From assembly GCA_016860845.1 (NCBI GenBank), contig BOKF01000010.1, positions 189,430 through 253,429 on the forward strand: a stretch of DNA of 64,000 bases. Reading direction: 5' to 3'. The position numbers and the translations under genes are program-made. Under the pieces are notes generated by a model, which ran no database searches, was not told the DNA's origin, and saw nothing but the letters and a program-made list of their open reading frames with translations. The DNA comes from Chloroflexota bacterium. GTDB lineage: Bacteria; Chloroflexota; Anaerolineae; 4572-78; J111. Below, piece by piece: positions 46,701 to 54,107 of this stretch (its first letter is position 1; every line of letters starts with the position of its first letter).

Positions 46701-49147
46701 GACCAACCCTTTCTGAAGTTGTTGACAGCGCCCCAAAGCAGAGTATATCTCGCCAGGCATATCTATTGCGTACTCCTGGACTGATCAACACAGTGACCGA
46801 GCTTGCCGCCGCGCCGTCATTGGCAGATAGCGCCCTCTCGGCTGTTCTCGACGGTCCAGTCCTAGAGGGAGGCTCTCCAATTGTCCCTTCGTCATCCCTA
46901 CTCACCGGGACTCAGCCCGGGGCTCTGCCTGGCGTACCCTATTCACTGGACAATAAGCATGGGTTCTGCGTTAGCCCCAACCCCATTCTAAAGGCACTTC
47001 GCCTTCGCGCAGAGCTGAACCGCTACAAGATCGACACCTGCCGCAACATCGCCGGCATGCGTCGCACGCTGGAATACTATTCGAGTCCAACAGACCAGAC
47101 TTCCGGACTGCCGATAATCGGCCTTGATGGCCAGCTTGTCCTTCCGCAATCTGCCCCGTTGACTCCCACACCCTACCGATACATAGCCCTCATCCAACGT
47201 GCCAAGGAGCTGGCCGCCCAGGCCCAACAGCTCGAAAGCCACATGCTGGCCTCCCTGGAAAAGCGCGATGCCGAAGCCTTCACCCTGCTCCAAGCCCGTC
47301 AGGATATTCAGTCGGCCCGGGCTACCGTACGCCTCCAGGATTTGCGCGTCAAAGAAGCCGAGGATCAGGTGACCCTGGCAGAATTGCAGCAGCAGCGGGC
47401 TGAGATTGAAGCCAATCACTACCAACAACTGCTTGACGCTGGCGAAACACAGCTCGAGCAAGAGGCGATTGGCTGGCTTCAGGCGGCTGCTACCTGGCAG
47501 TACCTTGCCGCTGGCTCCAGCGCGGCTGCTGCAATTGCGAGCGGTGCTGCAGCTTATACAGCAACAGGAACAAACACTATAAGTCAAAAATGGAGTGCTA
47601 TCGGTAGTGCTCTATCGTCAACAGCAGGTGCCTTCTCAAGCCTGGCAAGCGCTGCCTCGACGTGGTCTCAAATCCAGCAGATGAGAGCCAGTACGGAACG
47701 CACCCGGCAGGAATGGCAACTCAGGGTTCAGCTTGCCAACCAGGATCAGCGCATCGCCTCTCAACAGATTCGGATAGACAATGACCAATTGCGGGTCGTC
47801 GAGCAGGAGTTGGTGATCAGTGAATTGCAGACCGACCACGCTGAGCAACTGCTCGACTTTCACAAAACCAAGTTCACCAGTCTTGAGCTTTACGAGTGGA
47901 TGAGCAATATCCTTGAACAAGCCTACAGCTACTTTCTACAGCAGGCCACTGCGATGGCTCAGGTAGCCGCAACCCAGCTTGCTTTTGAGCGCCAGGAAGG
48001 GCAACCCCCTGCGATTCAGCCGGACTACTGGGAACCTGCAGCCGAAGGGCTTGTCGGTGACGGTGCGCAAAGCGGTCCTGATCGCCGTGGCCTGACAGGG
48101 TCGGCGCGATTATTGCAGGATATCTACCAACTCGACCAGTGGGCCTTCGATACCAATAAACGCAAATTACAGTTATCCAAGACTTTCTCTCTCGCTCAAC
48201 TGGCCCCCATCGAATTTGAGCAGCTACGTACAACCGGTTTAATGACTTTCACCACGCCATTGCAGCTCTTTGACTACGAAACTCCCGGTAACTATTTGCG
48301 CCTTATCAAGCGGGTCAGTGTCACCATAGTGGCGCTTGTGCCACCCAGCCAGGGAATCAACGCTACATTGAGCAATATGGGTATGTCCCGTGCGGTTATC
48401 GGCTCAGACGTGTTTCAACCCGTTATAGTACGCCATCCGCCTGAGTCTCTTTCCCTCAATTCGCCGGTCAATGCAACAGGGCTGTTCACGTTCGAGACCC
48501 AGCCTGAATTTGTCAACCCATTCGAGTCGCTGGGTTTCGACACAACATGGGAACTGCGTATACCGAGGCCAGGTAACCTGTTCGACTACAATACCCTGGC
48601 AGATGTCTTAATAACCTTCGACTATACCGCTTTAAACAGCGACGGTTATCGCCAGCAGGTAATCCGTCAGTTAGAGCAGCAATTTGCCGGCGACCGGGCC
48701 TTTAGTCTGCGTAGAGACTTCCCAGACGTCTGGTGGGATTTGCACAACCCTGACCAAATCGCTTCACCTTTCACTGTCACCTTCGAGACCACTCGCGCAG
48801 ACTTTCCGCCGAATCTCGCTGAGTTGCAAATAGATCATATCGCATTGCTGTTCGTCACGGATTCGCCTATGCCCCCTGGGACTACGCCAGTCAGGCTAAG
48901 ATTCACAGAGAAGGACGCCACTGCTACTCTTGGCGGCTTTGCTATTCCCGTCGATCGCCTGGTTAGCACTCGCAGGGCTAATGGTGGTCCCTGGCGTTCG
49001 ATCATCGGCAGGAGTCCTGCGGGACAATGGGAACTGGCCTTGGTCAACAACGATGAAACTCGCGAATGGATGGCCAGCGAACAGCTTATCGATGTGCTAT
49101 TGGTTGTTTCCTACAATGCACAGACTCTGCCGTGGCCGGCATTCTGA
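37760..49147 (+). CDS. Tc toxin TcA component with FG-GAP/VCBS inserts
   Basis: 3,795 aa from the ATG at 37760 (GAGGAGGA upstream), well above the usual 2,400-2,600. Order: two tandem helical repeats of about 115 aa (35-270); the VRP1 signature with DCGCKDCEAATSPLAYLADL (about 435-455); a first block of FG-GAP-like units (535-1000; FAADVDGDRQDELI, FAADIDGDSQDEVVIV); three related segments containing W(A/a)(D/E)V-S-I...WR-EER (about 1300-1900); a second FG-GAP block (2267-2650; AGDFDGDGRDELA repeated); long coiled coils around an Ala/Ser-rich tip (WQYLAAGSSAAAAIASGAAA; about 3140-3430), the translocation channel; and the C-terminal TcB-binding domain (WELRIPRPGNLFDYNTLADV). No signal peptide. 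Forms the pentameric injector for the TcB-TcC cocoon (family knowledge). Confidence 0.88.
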   Translation: MARKKTQSSKLTSNALVETEVEDNAVNLRQKPQASAYEQLLAEIAPFLSSVNLAELKDEERAFLSGKTGIAEPRVAALSRATQLALETGLPAEVFYAFACQDLPLDLETLFASSPGGLRATLETAIKENLIPSRLKDSLSEIMEQLSSLRLRYGPSSEYDRLLATVPLYFPETSLAKITKQDIASIAKRSGESPKKVETLIRSIQRSAETGLPAAVFYGLVSQRIPIDMQGLYTRSTAELHRALSKAVEKEAIPAMPPDEQEQILERLEGLRPRPLFGELLLSDLIREIPAGSRKGLAKRLEKLGVDSPTALLETGAAQIIDGEGLGEAQAAALREIETHARLALLEVSGPTRQVLIGRGFSSPADIAATPAASFEKTFGPLLGTQEAVRIHAAASLQSAFLENLATSARLERQLISDSVTRSSRLVTLPDSAPADCGCKDCEAATSPLAYLADLLTYIRGRMSWVSSYSAPGDPVTPEVLSGLLYQPFGDLQLSCESVEQDIPQVRLEIEAILGLMSKNLAGQPDVACAPLSHHVSFAFAADVDGDRQDELILVFEEDPSSMLTPRSEIGAGFWVMRYNKRQSRWLHVAPGDDPTAATFFLPPGMKVKVAFAGTLKQDTSGRRANRQQIILVLEKSSGIGYPILALEFDPVNLRWNHVSVIPAGSQTGVDVGGMFDKGVVDLMLPDISITGSFAADVDGDGFDEFIAYGSTATQTNAFWVYKLQGLGFWGQVGTVINPNDVAFECYTPALGGANYPIEFAIAGDVNRDGRAELIAFPDATGSLGKNPWIMLYNPTYGLWSHLLPLGTNPIDADADLGAYPWPTLHALTASVSSINSPELVISPDPLSTPPPDPNRFSVFSYQPAVPPTTSTPWFNETSGVDCSTTNDRIRWMIAADVDGDLYAELILFTRRGDRQAAWVMDRTAAGAWQHLSPVGGHPLEADLEWTPGGEYGANLVFAADIDGDSQDEVVIVGSSCTQIWVLKYDRSGAHWLHVRAPASAAAPPYEATAYQVLLAQLGASYEELRLARTADESSRRALADRLSIALGSRTGSSGDRLDQLLLDPLTVTQRRLEELFGLVDTTRDPLSSVLVSGDTRKQTRRWRLEGLSWSADPATTVTDLEGKIYVSIDRLLSGRVTINLYRDAARGWRVATGEGPARGTLRLSSLNGSGLSGWVDLDYQTNTAAIELTALPQLACWQWQRLRQQWDEEDDVPSPFTAATISPTVPVLLPIIDPDLIGPDDFRLPLPTGQPNGAFDIWLKRRNWVDSLLQTLEGLQPNLPAMLESLRPPAGAPTPTDYPWHAAPPLSDFPKLLKQLSTGETQVVEETRQTVQDKLHLSIDAFNRLIALRERRIAGTEPLMASDWAEVRSILVQAYKQSRFGNWRNEERTAKISLDRDIFASTLATPTEGSWPPERAQGVPLVDPERMALIDLPVSLAGVEAWHLWRERSEGLVKNLDVIRAARPAGFESVLVAGLGTAPAPLTWAAWINARTQELRSTDPATIAQAERAIQTNMPGVNISMFRRLAAVEARLLGGTPTEAEWADVESIMATARKYRVLYPQWINAEKGVRPLPYWKARRAQLPRWRARLEARAQWEQTLQDRCRPPVVDPDHLPPTWLRHPASRAYELYFGRPVVGAKPGRLSELGSRENALRGRITAAATSLAGLDAAVVEALAPGNERTRLLADTTARRQAGDLEQVLGEIFGGQVDELSNLFADLSAGGTKAGAAQKRILEELCFSTVSDFQTLLAARQNPAAITAVQWQAIDNTLVDLCLVAWLVNADRRASKTGFKLNAILGQLGFTPSAWRRLRATRRLAAQGGPPLLQAEVDEAVAILMRADKVRRYSRWRDEERGDGHQEPVRLGPDTFSEPPAPANDDPPWEPPAWRVTPSELHRWRDTLETRADQHRQVLASLVDAAGRVEEATLPLLRNHSLAQLPIAGTGTDEAARWVADHLLINPIVEGCQRTTRVAHAIDTLLALIWSVRTGQTADTYPGLRLDDRAFERDWRWIGSYSAWRSAVLVHLYPENLLHPNLRRDQSPAFRLAVEELRSARRLTPARARRIADDYARYFRDICGLDVDRMACVTAWTVYDPKLLVGSDGEPGFCEHRFALSSESRRVYWSLASVHKKGLEQGFWKQLDQFTGQVLTLVGATQYSAGENSWVYLFVQIEDEGKQSLIYCRYDLTVGTWESDITPLEAPAGVTEFTAWLLPVPFGQPPRIAFEFLTERGGARQTNRVSRSLSIKGTGWERKEFEILSEGQWQSVGNNIVATHTGVRAILAGDFDGDGRDELAFVYDTLRPPAFLRFDGTSWISMPSPAQPIPSDAFVTTGRFAPTSPGDMADQLVYITRSGGLDRIRRYRFQPNLQTWASVSIGPNWPYNTRLAVAGDFDGDGMSELALNLDRASVPTFHILKGLTFQTALTLQDAPDHRDRNDKNLNASFRCVSPGVYAPAGFAVSGDFDGDGRDELAVALASLTYDISRGNDFWVMDLRHTSGGWAPLGPVVNTTLGTVWDFYADNSMLLGAVCGDFDGDGRDELAVIPYVQTPNRGTAIPVIDFVPDPRDPDPAVGGTWRPFQTIDLTYESVPVANAVTGDFDGDGFDEIALFGNEKLWVFKYNLLSGSWILLPSGILNPGASAAFTASGNFAGPALSTPRRPRRGARGRGMPCQLALVPGSIAFVMSSVTSASQEVLRRVIGIPDANRPALVLSLATPSIPKPCKRVDVTPLYDGRIGGWLLNETVALSSRRLQTRQALVDNASRPSSVQACIWEAFYGLPLQIALAFQRVRSYDSALDWFRLIYDYGRPEPVRKLYYGLEDIDPKDTALGLWYRRAVLDWVRDPLNPHSIAAIRAHTYTRGTVLLLIRCLLDYADAEFTQDTSEAIARARILYDTALELLSLPELNQRFGGCSDVIARIPVDRANPVLRTAAHRLETALLLLGDRNKMVSTANEISVVLESPGELPQRLARAEEVLATALSNVGPRPTLSEVVDSAPKQSISRQAYLLRTPGLINTVTELAAAPSLADSALSAVLDGPVLEGGSPIVPSSSLLTGTQPGALPGVPYSLDNKHGFCVSPNPILKALRLRAELNRYKIDTCRNIAGMRRTLEYYSSPTDQTSGLPIIGLDGQLVLPQSAPLTPTPYRYIALIQRAKELAAQAQQLESHMLASLEKRDAEAFTLLQARQDIQSARATVRLQDLRVKEAEDQVTLAELQQQRAEIEANHYQQLLDAGETQLEQEAIGWLQAAATWQYLAAGSSAAAAIASGAAAYTATGTNTISQKWSAIGSALSSTAGAFSSLASAASTWSQIQQMRASTERTRQEWQLRVQLANQDQRIASQQIRIDNDQLRVVEQELVISELQTDHAEQLLDFHKTKFTSLELYEWMSNILEQAYSYFLQQATAMAQVAATQLAFERQEGQPPAIQPDYWEPAAEGLVGDGAQSGPDRRGLTGSARLLQDIYQLDQWAFDTNKRKLQLSKTFSLAQLAPIEFEQLRTTGLMTFTTPLQLFDYETPGNYLRLIKRVSVTIVALVPPSQGINATLSNMGMSRAVIGSDVFQPVIVRHPPESLSLNSPVNATGLFTFETQPEFVNPFESLGFDTTWELRIPRPGNLFDYNTLADVLITFDYTALNSDGYRQQVIRQLEQQFAGDRAFSLRRDFPDVWWDLHNPDQIASPFTVTFETTRADFPPNLAELQIDHIALLFVTDSPMPPGTTPVRLRFTEKDATATLGGFAIPVDRLVSTRRANGGPWRSIIGRSPAGQWELALVNNDETREWMASEQLIDVLLVVSYNAQTLPWPAF

Positions 49148-49247
49148 ACTGAGCCAGATGATCAAAGGGCATGCCCGCTACACCAAGCTGATCTGCCAAA
49201 CGTCCACTTCGGTGCAAGGATTCTGTAGCGAGGGCAAGGAAATAACC

Positions 49248-50042
49248 ATGATTATAGAAGCCAAACAATGGTGGGAGAAGCATGCCACGGAATACCAACG
49301 ACAGTGTCGCATCCCCATTGATATCCTTTACGGGCCGGGCGCGCCCAATGAAGATGAACTTCAACTCATTGGTCCAGTCGCCGGCAAACACGTCCTGGAG
49401 ATTGGCTGCGGCGGCGCTCAGGCGGCTACCGCCTTCGCCAAGCGTGGCGCTGTGGTGACGGGGATGGACATTGCCGAGGCGCAGCTCCGCTTTGCCCGTG
49501 ACCTGGCCGCGCAGGAAGGAATAGAAATCAGGCTGTTTCAAGGGGACATGGCCGACCTGGGGCCAGTCGCTACGGCAAGTCAGGATGTGGTCTTTTCGGC
49601 CTGCGCTTTCGGCTATGTGGCTGATCTTCTCGCCTGCTTCGCCGAGGTGCATCGCGTGCTGAAACCAACAGGTCGCTTCGTATGGAGTGTGGGGCACCCT
49701 TTCAACCAGGTCCTCGATTCCCACGACCCAAAGGGTCTGGGTATTATTCGGTCATACTTCGATACCGGGGTTCAGATCGAGGGGGCAACAGACACGCCGG
49801 GCGAGGCTTTTGCCTCGGTCAATCGAACCATATCTGATTACTTCGATCTGCTCACCCAGACGGGGTTCGTCGTCGAACGGCTGGTAGAGCCGGATAGCCG
49901 CAAACGTTATGCCTGTGACCCCTGGTACGGCCTGTGGGACACTACCCCGGAGCGATGCGCGAAAATACCGCGGACAATCATCTTCAAGTGTCGCAAGAAT
50001 CAGGAAAGCACCCTGCCAGGAGGTTCCAATGAAGGTGAATAA
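49248..50042 (+). CDS. Class I SAM-dependent methyltransferase
   Basis: 264 aa from the ATG at 49248. Motif I is HVLEIGCGGAQAATAFAKRG, motif II VVTGMDIAEAQLRFA, followed by DVVFSACAFGYVADLLACF and LKPTGRFVWSVGHPF: a methyltransf_11-type enzyme. It follows the TcA gene by 100 bp in the same direction, and an upstream open frame overlaps the TcA gene but lacks homology. The substrate is unknown; a small-molecule target is most likely. Confidence 0.82.
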   Translation: MIIEAKQWWEKHATEYQRQCRIPIDILYGPGAPNEDELQLIGPVAGKHVLEIGCGGAQAATAFAKRGAVVTGMDIAEAQLRFARDLAAQEGIEIRLFQGDMADLGPVATASQDVVFSACAFGYVADLLACFAEVHRVLKPTGRFVWSVGHPFNQVLDSHDPKGLGIIRSYFDTGVQIEGATDTPGEAFASVNRTISDYFDLLTQTGFVVERLVEPDSRKRYACDPWYGLWDTTPERCAKIPRTIIFKCRKNQESTLPGGSNEGE

Positions 50043-50058
50043 TCAGCGCGGGTCTTAT

Positions 50059-53000
50059 TTAGGCCCATTCCATCAAAAACGTTTGGGCCTGCTGTAAATC
50101 CGGGCTATCGAAGCCCTCGCTGAACCAGCCATAACTATCGGCCAATAGCTGCCGGGCTTCGCCAGCCTTTCCCTCGCGCTGCCACAGGCGGCTCAGGCTC
50201 ATCATAGCCCGTAATTCCAGCGACTTCGCCTCTTGCTGCCGGGCTACTTCAATGGCTTGATGGAAGTACATCTCAGCCTCGGTCCTTGCATCATCCCACC
50301 AAGCGATCTCTCTACCTTCCGTCTTCAAAAACACCTCACCTTTGAGCCGATACAACTCGGCCTCATACCAGCTATCCCCATTTTTGGAGGCAACGGTCAG
50401 GGCTTCGTCCAGCGTAGTCAAGCCAGCCTGAATCTGTCCAGTCTGGACGTATGTCTCGACCAGCAGGGCCAGGTAATAGGGGAGTCGCAAAGCCCCGCCT
50501 GTGGCCTGCAAATCGGCCAATCCCTGACGTATCTGGTTAATCCCTTCTTCTGGCTTTGCTGCGGCTATGGCCCACCCTCGCAGAATAGTCGCCCAGGCCA
50601 GGTAATAGGCAAACCCATGCTCGGCGCAGACGGCCATTGCTTGCTCGCTCAACCTCAGGGTGGCAACTCTATCTTGCCGGAACTGATGCAGCATCGCTGC
50701 ATAATCCAGGGCCAGGGCCAGGCTGAACGGGTGGGCCAACTCCTGGGCCAGGGCCAGCGCAGCCTGACTCGACCGGAGGGCCTGGTCTGGATAACCCAGA
50801 TGCCACAAGGAATGGGCCAGCCAGGCCTGGCAAAATACACCCGTATCCGGGCCAAAAAATAGAACCTGGACCCCATGTTGTTGAGGCTGGTACAGGGCAA
50901 TAGCTTGCTCAAGGTGTTCGCGGCCCCGGACAAACTGGCCGAGGCCGCACAGGTTGTTCCCCAGGATATAATGCGCTTCCAGGGATAGGGCGGGATCGGC
51001 CAGGTGTTGGGCCAGGACATACAATTGCTGGCCCAGGTCGTGCGCCCTACGCAGTTCCCCCCGGACAACATAAAAAGCCCATAACCCCCGCAGGGCGTAG
51101 AAGAGTTCGCGGGTTTCGCCCCAGGGCAGGCATAACTCTTGCGCCCGTAACGACGCTTCGCCCAGTTCCGGCGCGGCATACCCTTTGAGCGCAGTTACCG
51201 GCGAAATGAGCGCAAGCTGTAACATAAGCTCCTGCCGGGCGCGCTCAGGAGTGTCGGGCAAAGTCTTGAGTAGGACTAAGGCGTCGTTAAAGAAAGCCAC
51301 CGCTTCTCGATTGGCATAACTACGCACGGCCTGTTCTCCTGCTTTTTGCAGATAGCCAATCGCTTTAGCGGCCGATCCCGCGGCCTGGAAATGGCGGGCC
51401 AACTGGACAGCCATGGTTTCGGCCTGCTCGCCGTGAAGTTGCTCTAAGGCCTGACCGACGGCCTGGTGCAGATACACCCGCTCCGCTTCGTCGAGGCTCT
51501 GATAGAGATACTTTTGGAACAAAATATGCTCGAAACGGTACTGCGACAAGGGTTGTCCGTTCAAGCGTTGGCTGCCCTGAACCCGTACCAGGCGGTGTTT
51601 TTTACCTAATTCGTTGCTTAACTGCCGCACCATCTGCCGCTCATCAGCGTCCTGCACCCGCGCTACAACCTCGGCGGTAAAAATTTCCCCTTCCACACTG
51701 GCCACTTTGAGCGATTCCTGTAACCCTGCCGGCAAGCGGTTGATGCGCTCGCCGATGACGCCTTCAACCCGCGCCGGAAGGGTCTTCCAATCCAATGATG
51801 CGCTGACAACCCAGCGGCCCTGTTCATCGCGAACTAAATCGCCTCGCTCCTGCAAACCACGCAGCGTTTCAACGGTGAAGAGGGCATGACCCCTCGTCTG
51901 GCGGTACACGGCGTCGCGAAAGGCTGCGTCCAGCCGGTTCGGCTCGGTTTCCAGAAAACTTTCGACAAATTGCCGGCCTTCAGTCTGACCCAGGTCTATC
52001 TGAATCGAGCCGAATTGACGCTGCAATTCGCCGATGAGCGGCTCTAATGGATGCCGCTCCAGCAGCCCTGTACCGGCGGCAGAACGGCCTAGCGCGACAT
52101 CGCTGGGACGGTAGATACCTACCACCAGCAGGCGCTGTCCCTCCAGCCGCCGCCCCAAATGGAACAGTAGATTGATGGAGCCGGTGTCGGCCCACTGCAA
52201 ATCATCCAGAAGTAAGAGCAGTGGCTTTTGGGCAGCCAGAGCGTGCAGTACATTGGTGTATTGAGCCAGGAGCGCGCTTTGGGTTAAATGGGTGGAGGCC
52301 GGGCCAATGGCCTGGCGGCTCACCAACTGCTGCAATGAGGTCAACCAGCCCGCTCCAGCGGGCGCAGCGGCGGCCCGCGTCGCCAGGGCTGAACCGGAAA
52401 TGAAGATGTCTATCAAGTCCGGTCCCATGTGGACCAGCGCCCGGACGGTTTCAGGCAGCAGGGCATACAAACGCCGGGCATGCTCCTGGCTAATCGTTCC
52501 GGCGGCCCAACGGGCTTCGATGTCACCGGTCAGCAGAGCCAAAATTTCACGAAACGGCAAGTAGGGGTCGCCCATGCCGCCGTAGGCATTACCTTGCCCC
52601 CCGGCCACTATCAGATCAGGATATTGCTCCTGGGCGCGCCGGGCAAACTCCTCGCCCAGCCGGGTCTTGCCAGAGCCAGCCTCGCCAATGACAAAGATGA
52701 CCCGACCCTGACCGGCCCTGGCTTTGGCCATAAGCTCATCCAGTTGGGTGAGCTCTCGCTCGCGGGCGACAAAAGGGACCAAGGCCGATTGAGCCTGGAA
52801 GATGGAGGATCGCGGTTGGAAGGTGGGAAAAGAAGCTCGATTTTCGGACCAACTTCGATCTTCTACCCGGTGGCTCGTCAGCGTCCCCGCTTTTATTTTC
52901 TCATACAGGGCCTTTGTTTCCGCAGCAGGTTCAACGCCCAATTCAGCGGCCAGTAACTGACGACAGGTTTCGTATTGGGCCAGAGCGGGGCTGCGCTGTC

Positions 53001-53613
53001 CATCAAGGGCCAGCAGGAGCATTAATTGACGATGGGCTTCTTCGCGCCAGGGTTCCAGGGCCAGCAGGCGAGTGAGGTAGTTAACGGCTTTGGCCTGCCC
53101 GGCCTGCCCTTGTTGGGTATGGAGGATAGCTAGCCGATACAAGGCTTGCAGGGCCAGCTCCCGCAGCCTGGCGCGCTGGGCCAAAGCCCACTCCTCAAAG
53201 TCCGGCGCGTGGTGGATATAGAACCCCTCCAAAAAGTCGCCACGATATAACTCCACCGCTTCCTGTAGCGGCTCAACGGTAAGCGATCCGGCGGCGCTGT
53301 TGAAATTGGCCTCAAAGCACTCCACATCCAACCAGTAGGGCTGCTCTCGATTGAAGGCGACAACCTGGCGGGTAATTGTCAAGTGAGCACCCAGCAGGTG
53401 GTTCAGATTGCTCAAAGCCTGGGTCAGGTTCATCCGGGCGCTGGTCTCCGGCATGTCGCCCCACAACAGTCCGGCCAAGGCCGGGCGACTATGCGCTCGG
53501 CCGGTCACAGCCAGGTAGCAGAGCAAAGCCTGGGCCTTGCCCGAGCGGAACCCAGTGATCGGACTCGCCTCCTGCTGAACTTCAATATTTCCAAACAGCT
53601 TCAGGTGTAGCAT
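50059..53613 (-). CDS. AfsR/SARP-like regulator: BTAD + AAA ATPase + TPR
   Basis: 1,184 aa from the ATG at 53613 (MLHLKLFGNIEVQQEASPIT, the usual start of such proteins; an ATG at 53634 is possible). N-terminal OmpR-like wing and BTAD domain (1-250; QALLCYLAVTGRAHSRPALA), then an ATPase with Walker A VIGEAGSGKTRLGEEFARRA and Walker B LLLLLDDLQW, then TPR repeats to the end. It is a STAND-type transcriptional activator, with the DNA-binding domain at the other end compared with the gene at 1-2895. It is divergent to the small gene at 53785 and the FAD oxidase operon, which are its likeliest targets. Confidence 0.88.
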   Translation of the reverse strand: MLHLKLFGNIEVQQEASPITGFRSGKAQALLCYLAVTGRAHSRPALAGLLWGDMPETSARMNLTQALSNLNHLLGAHLTITRQVVAFNREQPYWLDVECFEANFNSAAGSLTVEPLQEAVELYRGDFLEGFYIHHAPDFEEWALAQRARLRELALQALYRLAILHTQQGQAGQAKAVNYLTRLLALEPWREEAHRQLMLLLALDGQRSPALAQYETCRQLLAAELGVEPAAETKALYEKIKAGTLTSHRVEDRSWSENRASFPTFQPRSSIFQAQSALVPFVARERELTQLDELMAKARAGQGRVIFVIGEAGSGKTRLGEEFARRAQEQYPDLIVAGGQGNAYGGMGDPYLPFREILALLTGDIEARWAAGTISQEHARRLYALLPETVRALVHMGPDLIDIFISGSALATRAAAAPAGAGWLTSLQQLVSRQAIGPASTHLTQSALLAQYTNVLHALAAQKPLLLLLDDLQWADTGSINLLFHLGRRLEGQRLLVVGIYRPSDVALGRSAAGTGLLERHPLEPLIGELQRQFGSIQIDLGQTEGRQFVESFLETEPNRLDAAFRDAVYRQTRGHALFTVETLRGLQERGDLVRDEQGRWVVSASLDWKTLPARVEGVIGERINRLPAGLQESLKVASVEGEIFTAEVVARVQDADERQMVRQLSNELGKKHRLVRVQGSQRLNGQPLSQYRFEHILFQKYLYQSLDEAERVYLHQAVGQALEQLHGEQAETMAVQLARHFQAAGSAAKAIGYLQKAGEQAVRSYANREAVAFFNDALVLLKTLPDTPERARQELMLQLALISPVTALKGYAAPELGEASLRAQELCLPWGETRELFYALRGLWAFYVVRGELRRAHDLGQQLYVLAQHLADPALSLEAHYILGNNLCGLGQFVRGREHLEQAIALYQPQQHGVQVLFFGPDTGVFCQAWLAHSLWHLGYPDQALRSSQAALALAQELAHPFSLALALDYAAMLHQFRQDRVATLRLSEQAMAVCAEHGFAYYLAWATILRGWAIAAAKPEEGINQIRQGLADLQATGGALRLPYYLALLVETYVQTGQIQAGLTTLDEALTVASKNGDSWYEAELYRLKGEVFLKTEGREIAWWDDARTEAEMYFHQAIEVARQQEAKSLELRAMMSLSRLWQREGKAGEARQLLADSYGWFSEGFDSPDLQQAQTFLMEWA

Positions 53614-53784
53614 CGGTTTAAAACCAATTACCATCTTCCTCACGGCCACTAAGCTCCCACGCCGGTGAAGGTCACGCTTTCGTCGCAATCTCGTCGTAGT
53701 TTGGTCAGGCTAATGTGGTAGGATAGAGGGGAATATGATCCAGTATATCACAAATATGGGTACAGGTGAAGTTCAGGAGGTCTA

Positions 53785-54027
53785 ATGACTATTTTTGACC
53801 AACCGCCTCCCTATCGAACCTACTTGTTGACGTTGTGGCAGGAACGCAGCCCGACCTCGGATCAGCCGGGAGTGTGGCGTTTTAACCTGGTGGATCCGCG
53901 TACCAACCAGCGCCGAGGTTTTGCCAGCCTGGAAGCTCTCTTTGGCGCTCTACAGCAGGAAATGGCCAACGCTGCCGGGAGCGAATCGGCGCATACAGCC
54001 ACCTCGTCGGATAGAGGGCCACCTTAA
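53785..54027 (+). CDS. Small protein of unknown function
   Basis: 80 aa with AGGAGG before the ATG. TYLLTLWQERSPTSDQPGVW, then RFNLVDPRTNQRRGFASLEA: this looks like a short beta-sheet protein of the kind often found next to BTAD regulators. The pattern RTYLLTLW-E...WRFSLED...RRGF is familiar from Chloroflexota genomes, but no function is known to me. The region between it and the divergent regulator (53614-53784) must hold both promoters; none is clear enough to mark. Confidence 0.6.
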   Translation: MTIFDQPPPYRTYLLTLWQERSPTSDQPGVWRFNLVDPRTNQRRGFASLEALFGALQQEMANAAGSESAHTATSSDRGPP

Positions 54028-54107
54028 CAATTTTACTTATCGGCTAAAAAACAGCCTTTTTGCTGATAGATAGGATATTTTGTAACTAGAGATATGAGGA
54101 GAGAACA

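Noticed and set aside
48930..49247. Long N-terminal extension of the methyltransferase
   Set aside because: It overlaps the TcA 3' end in another frame and lacks similarity; the ATG at 49248 begins the typical methyltransferase N-terminus.
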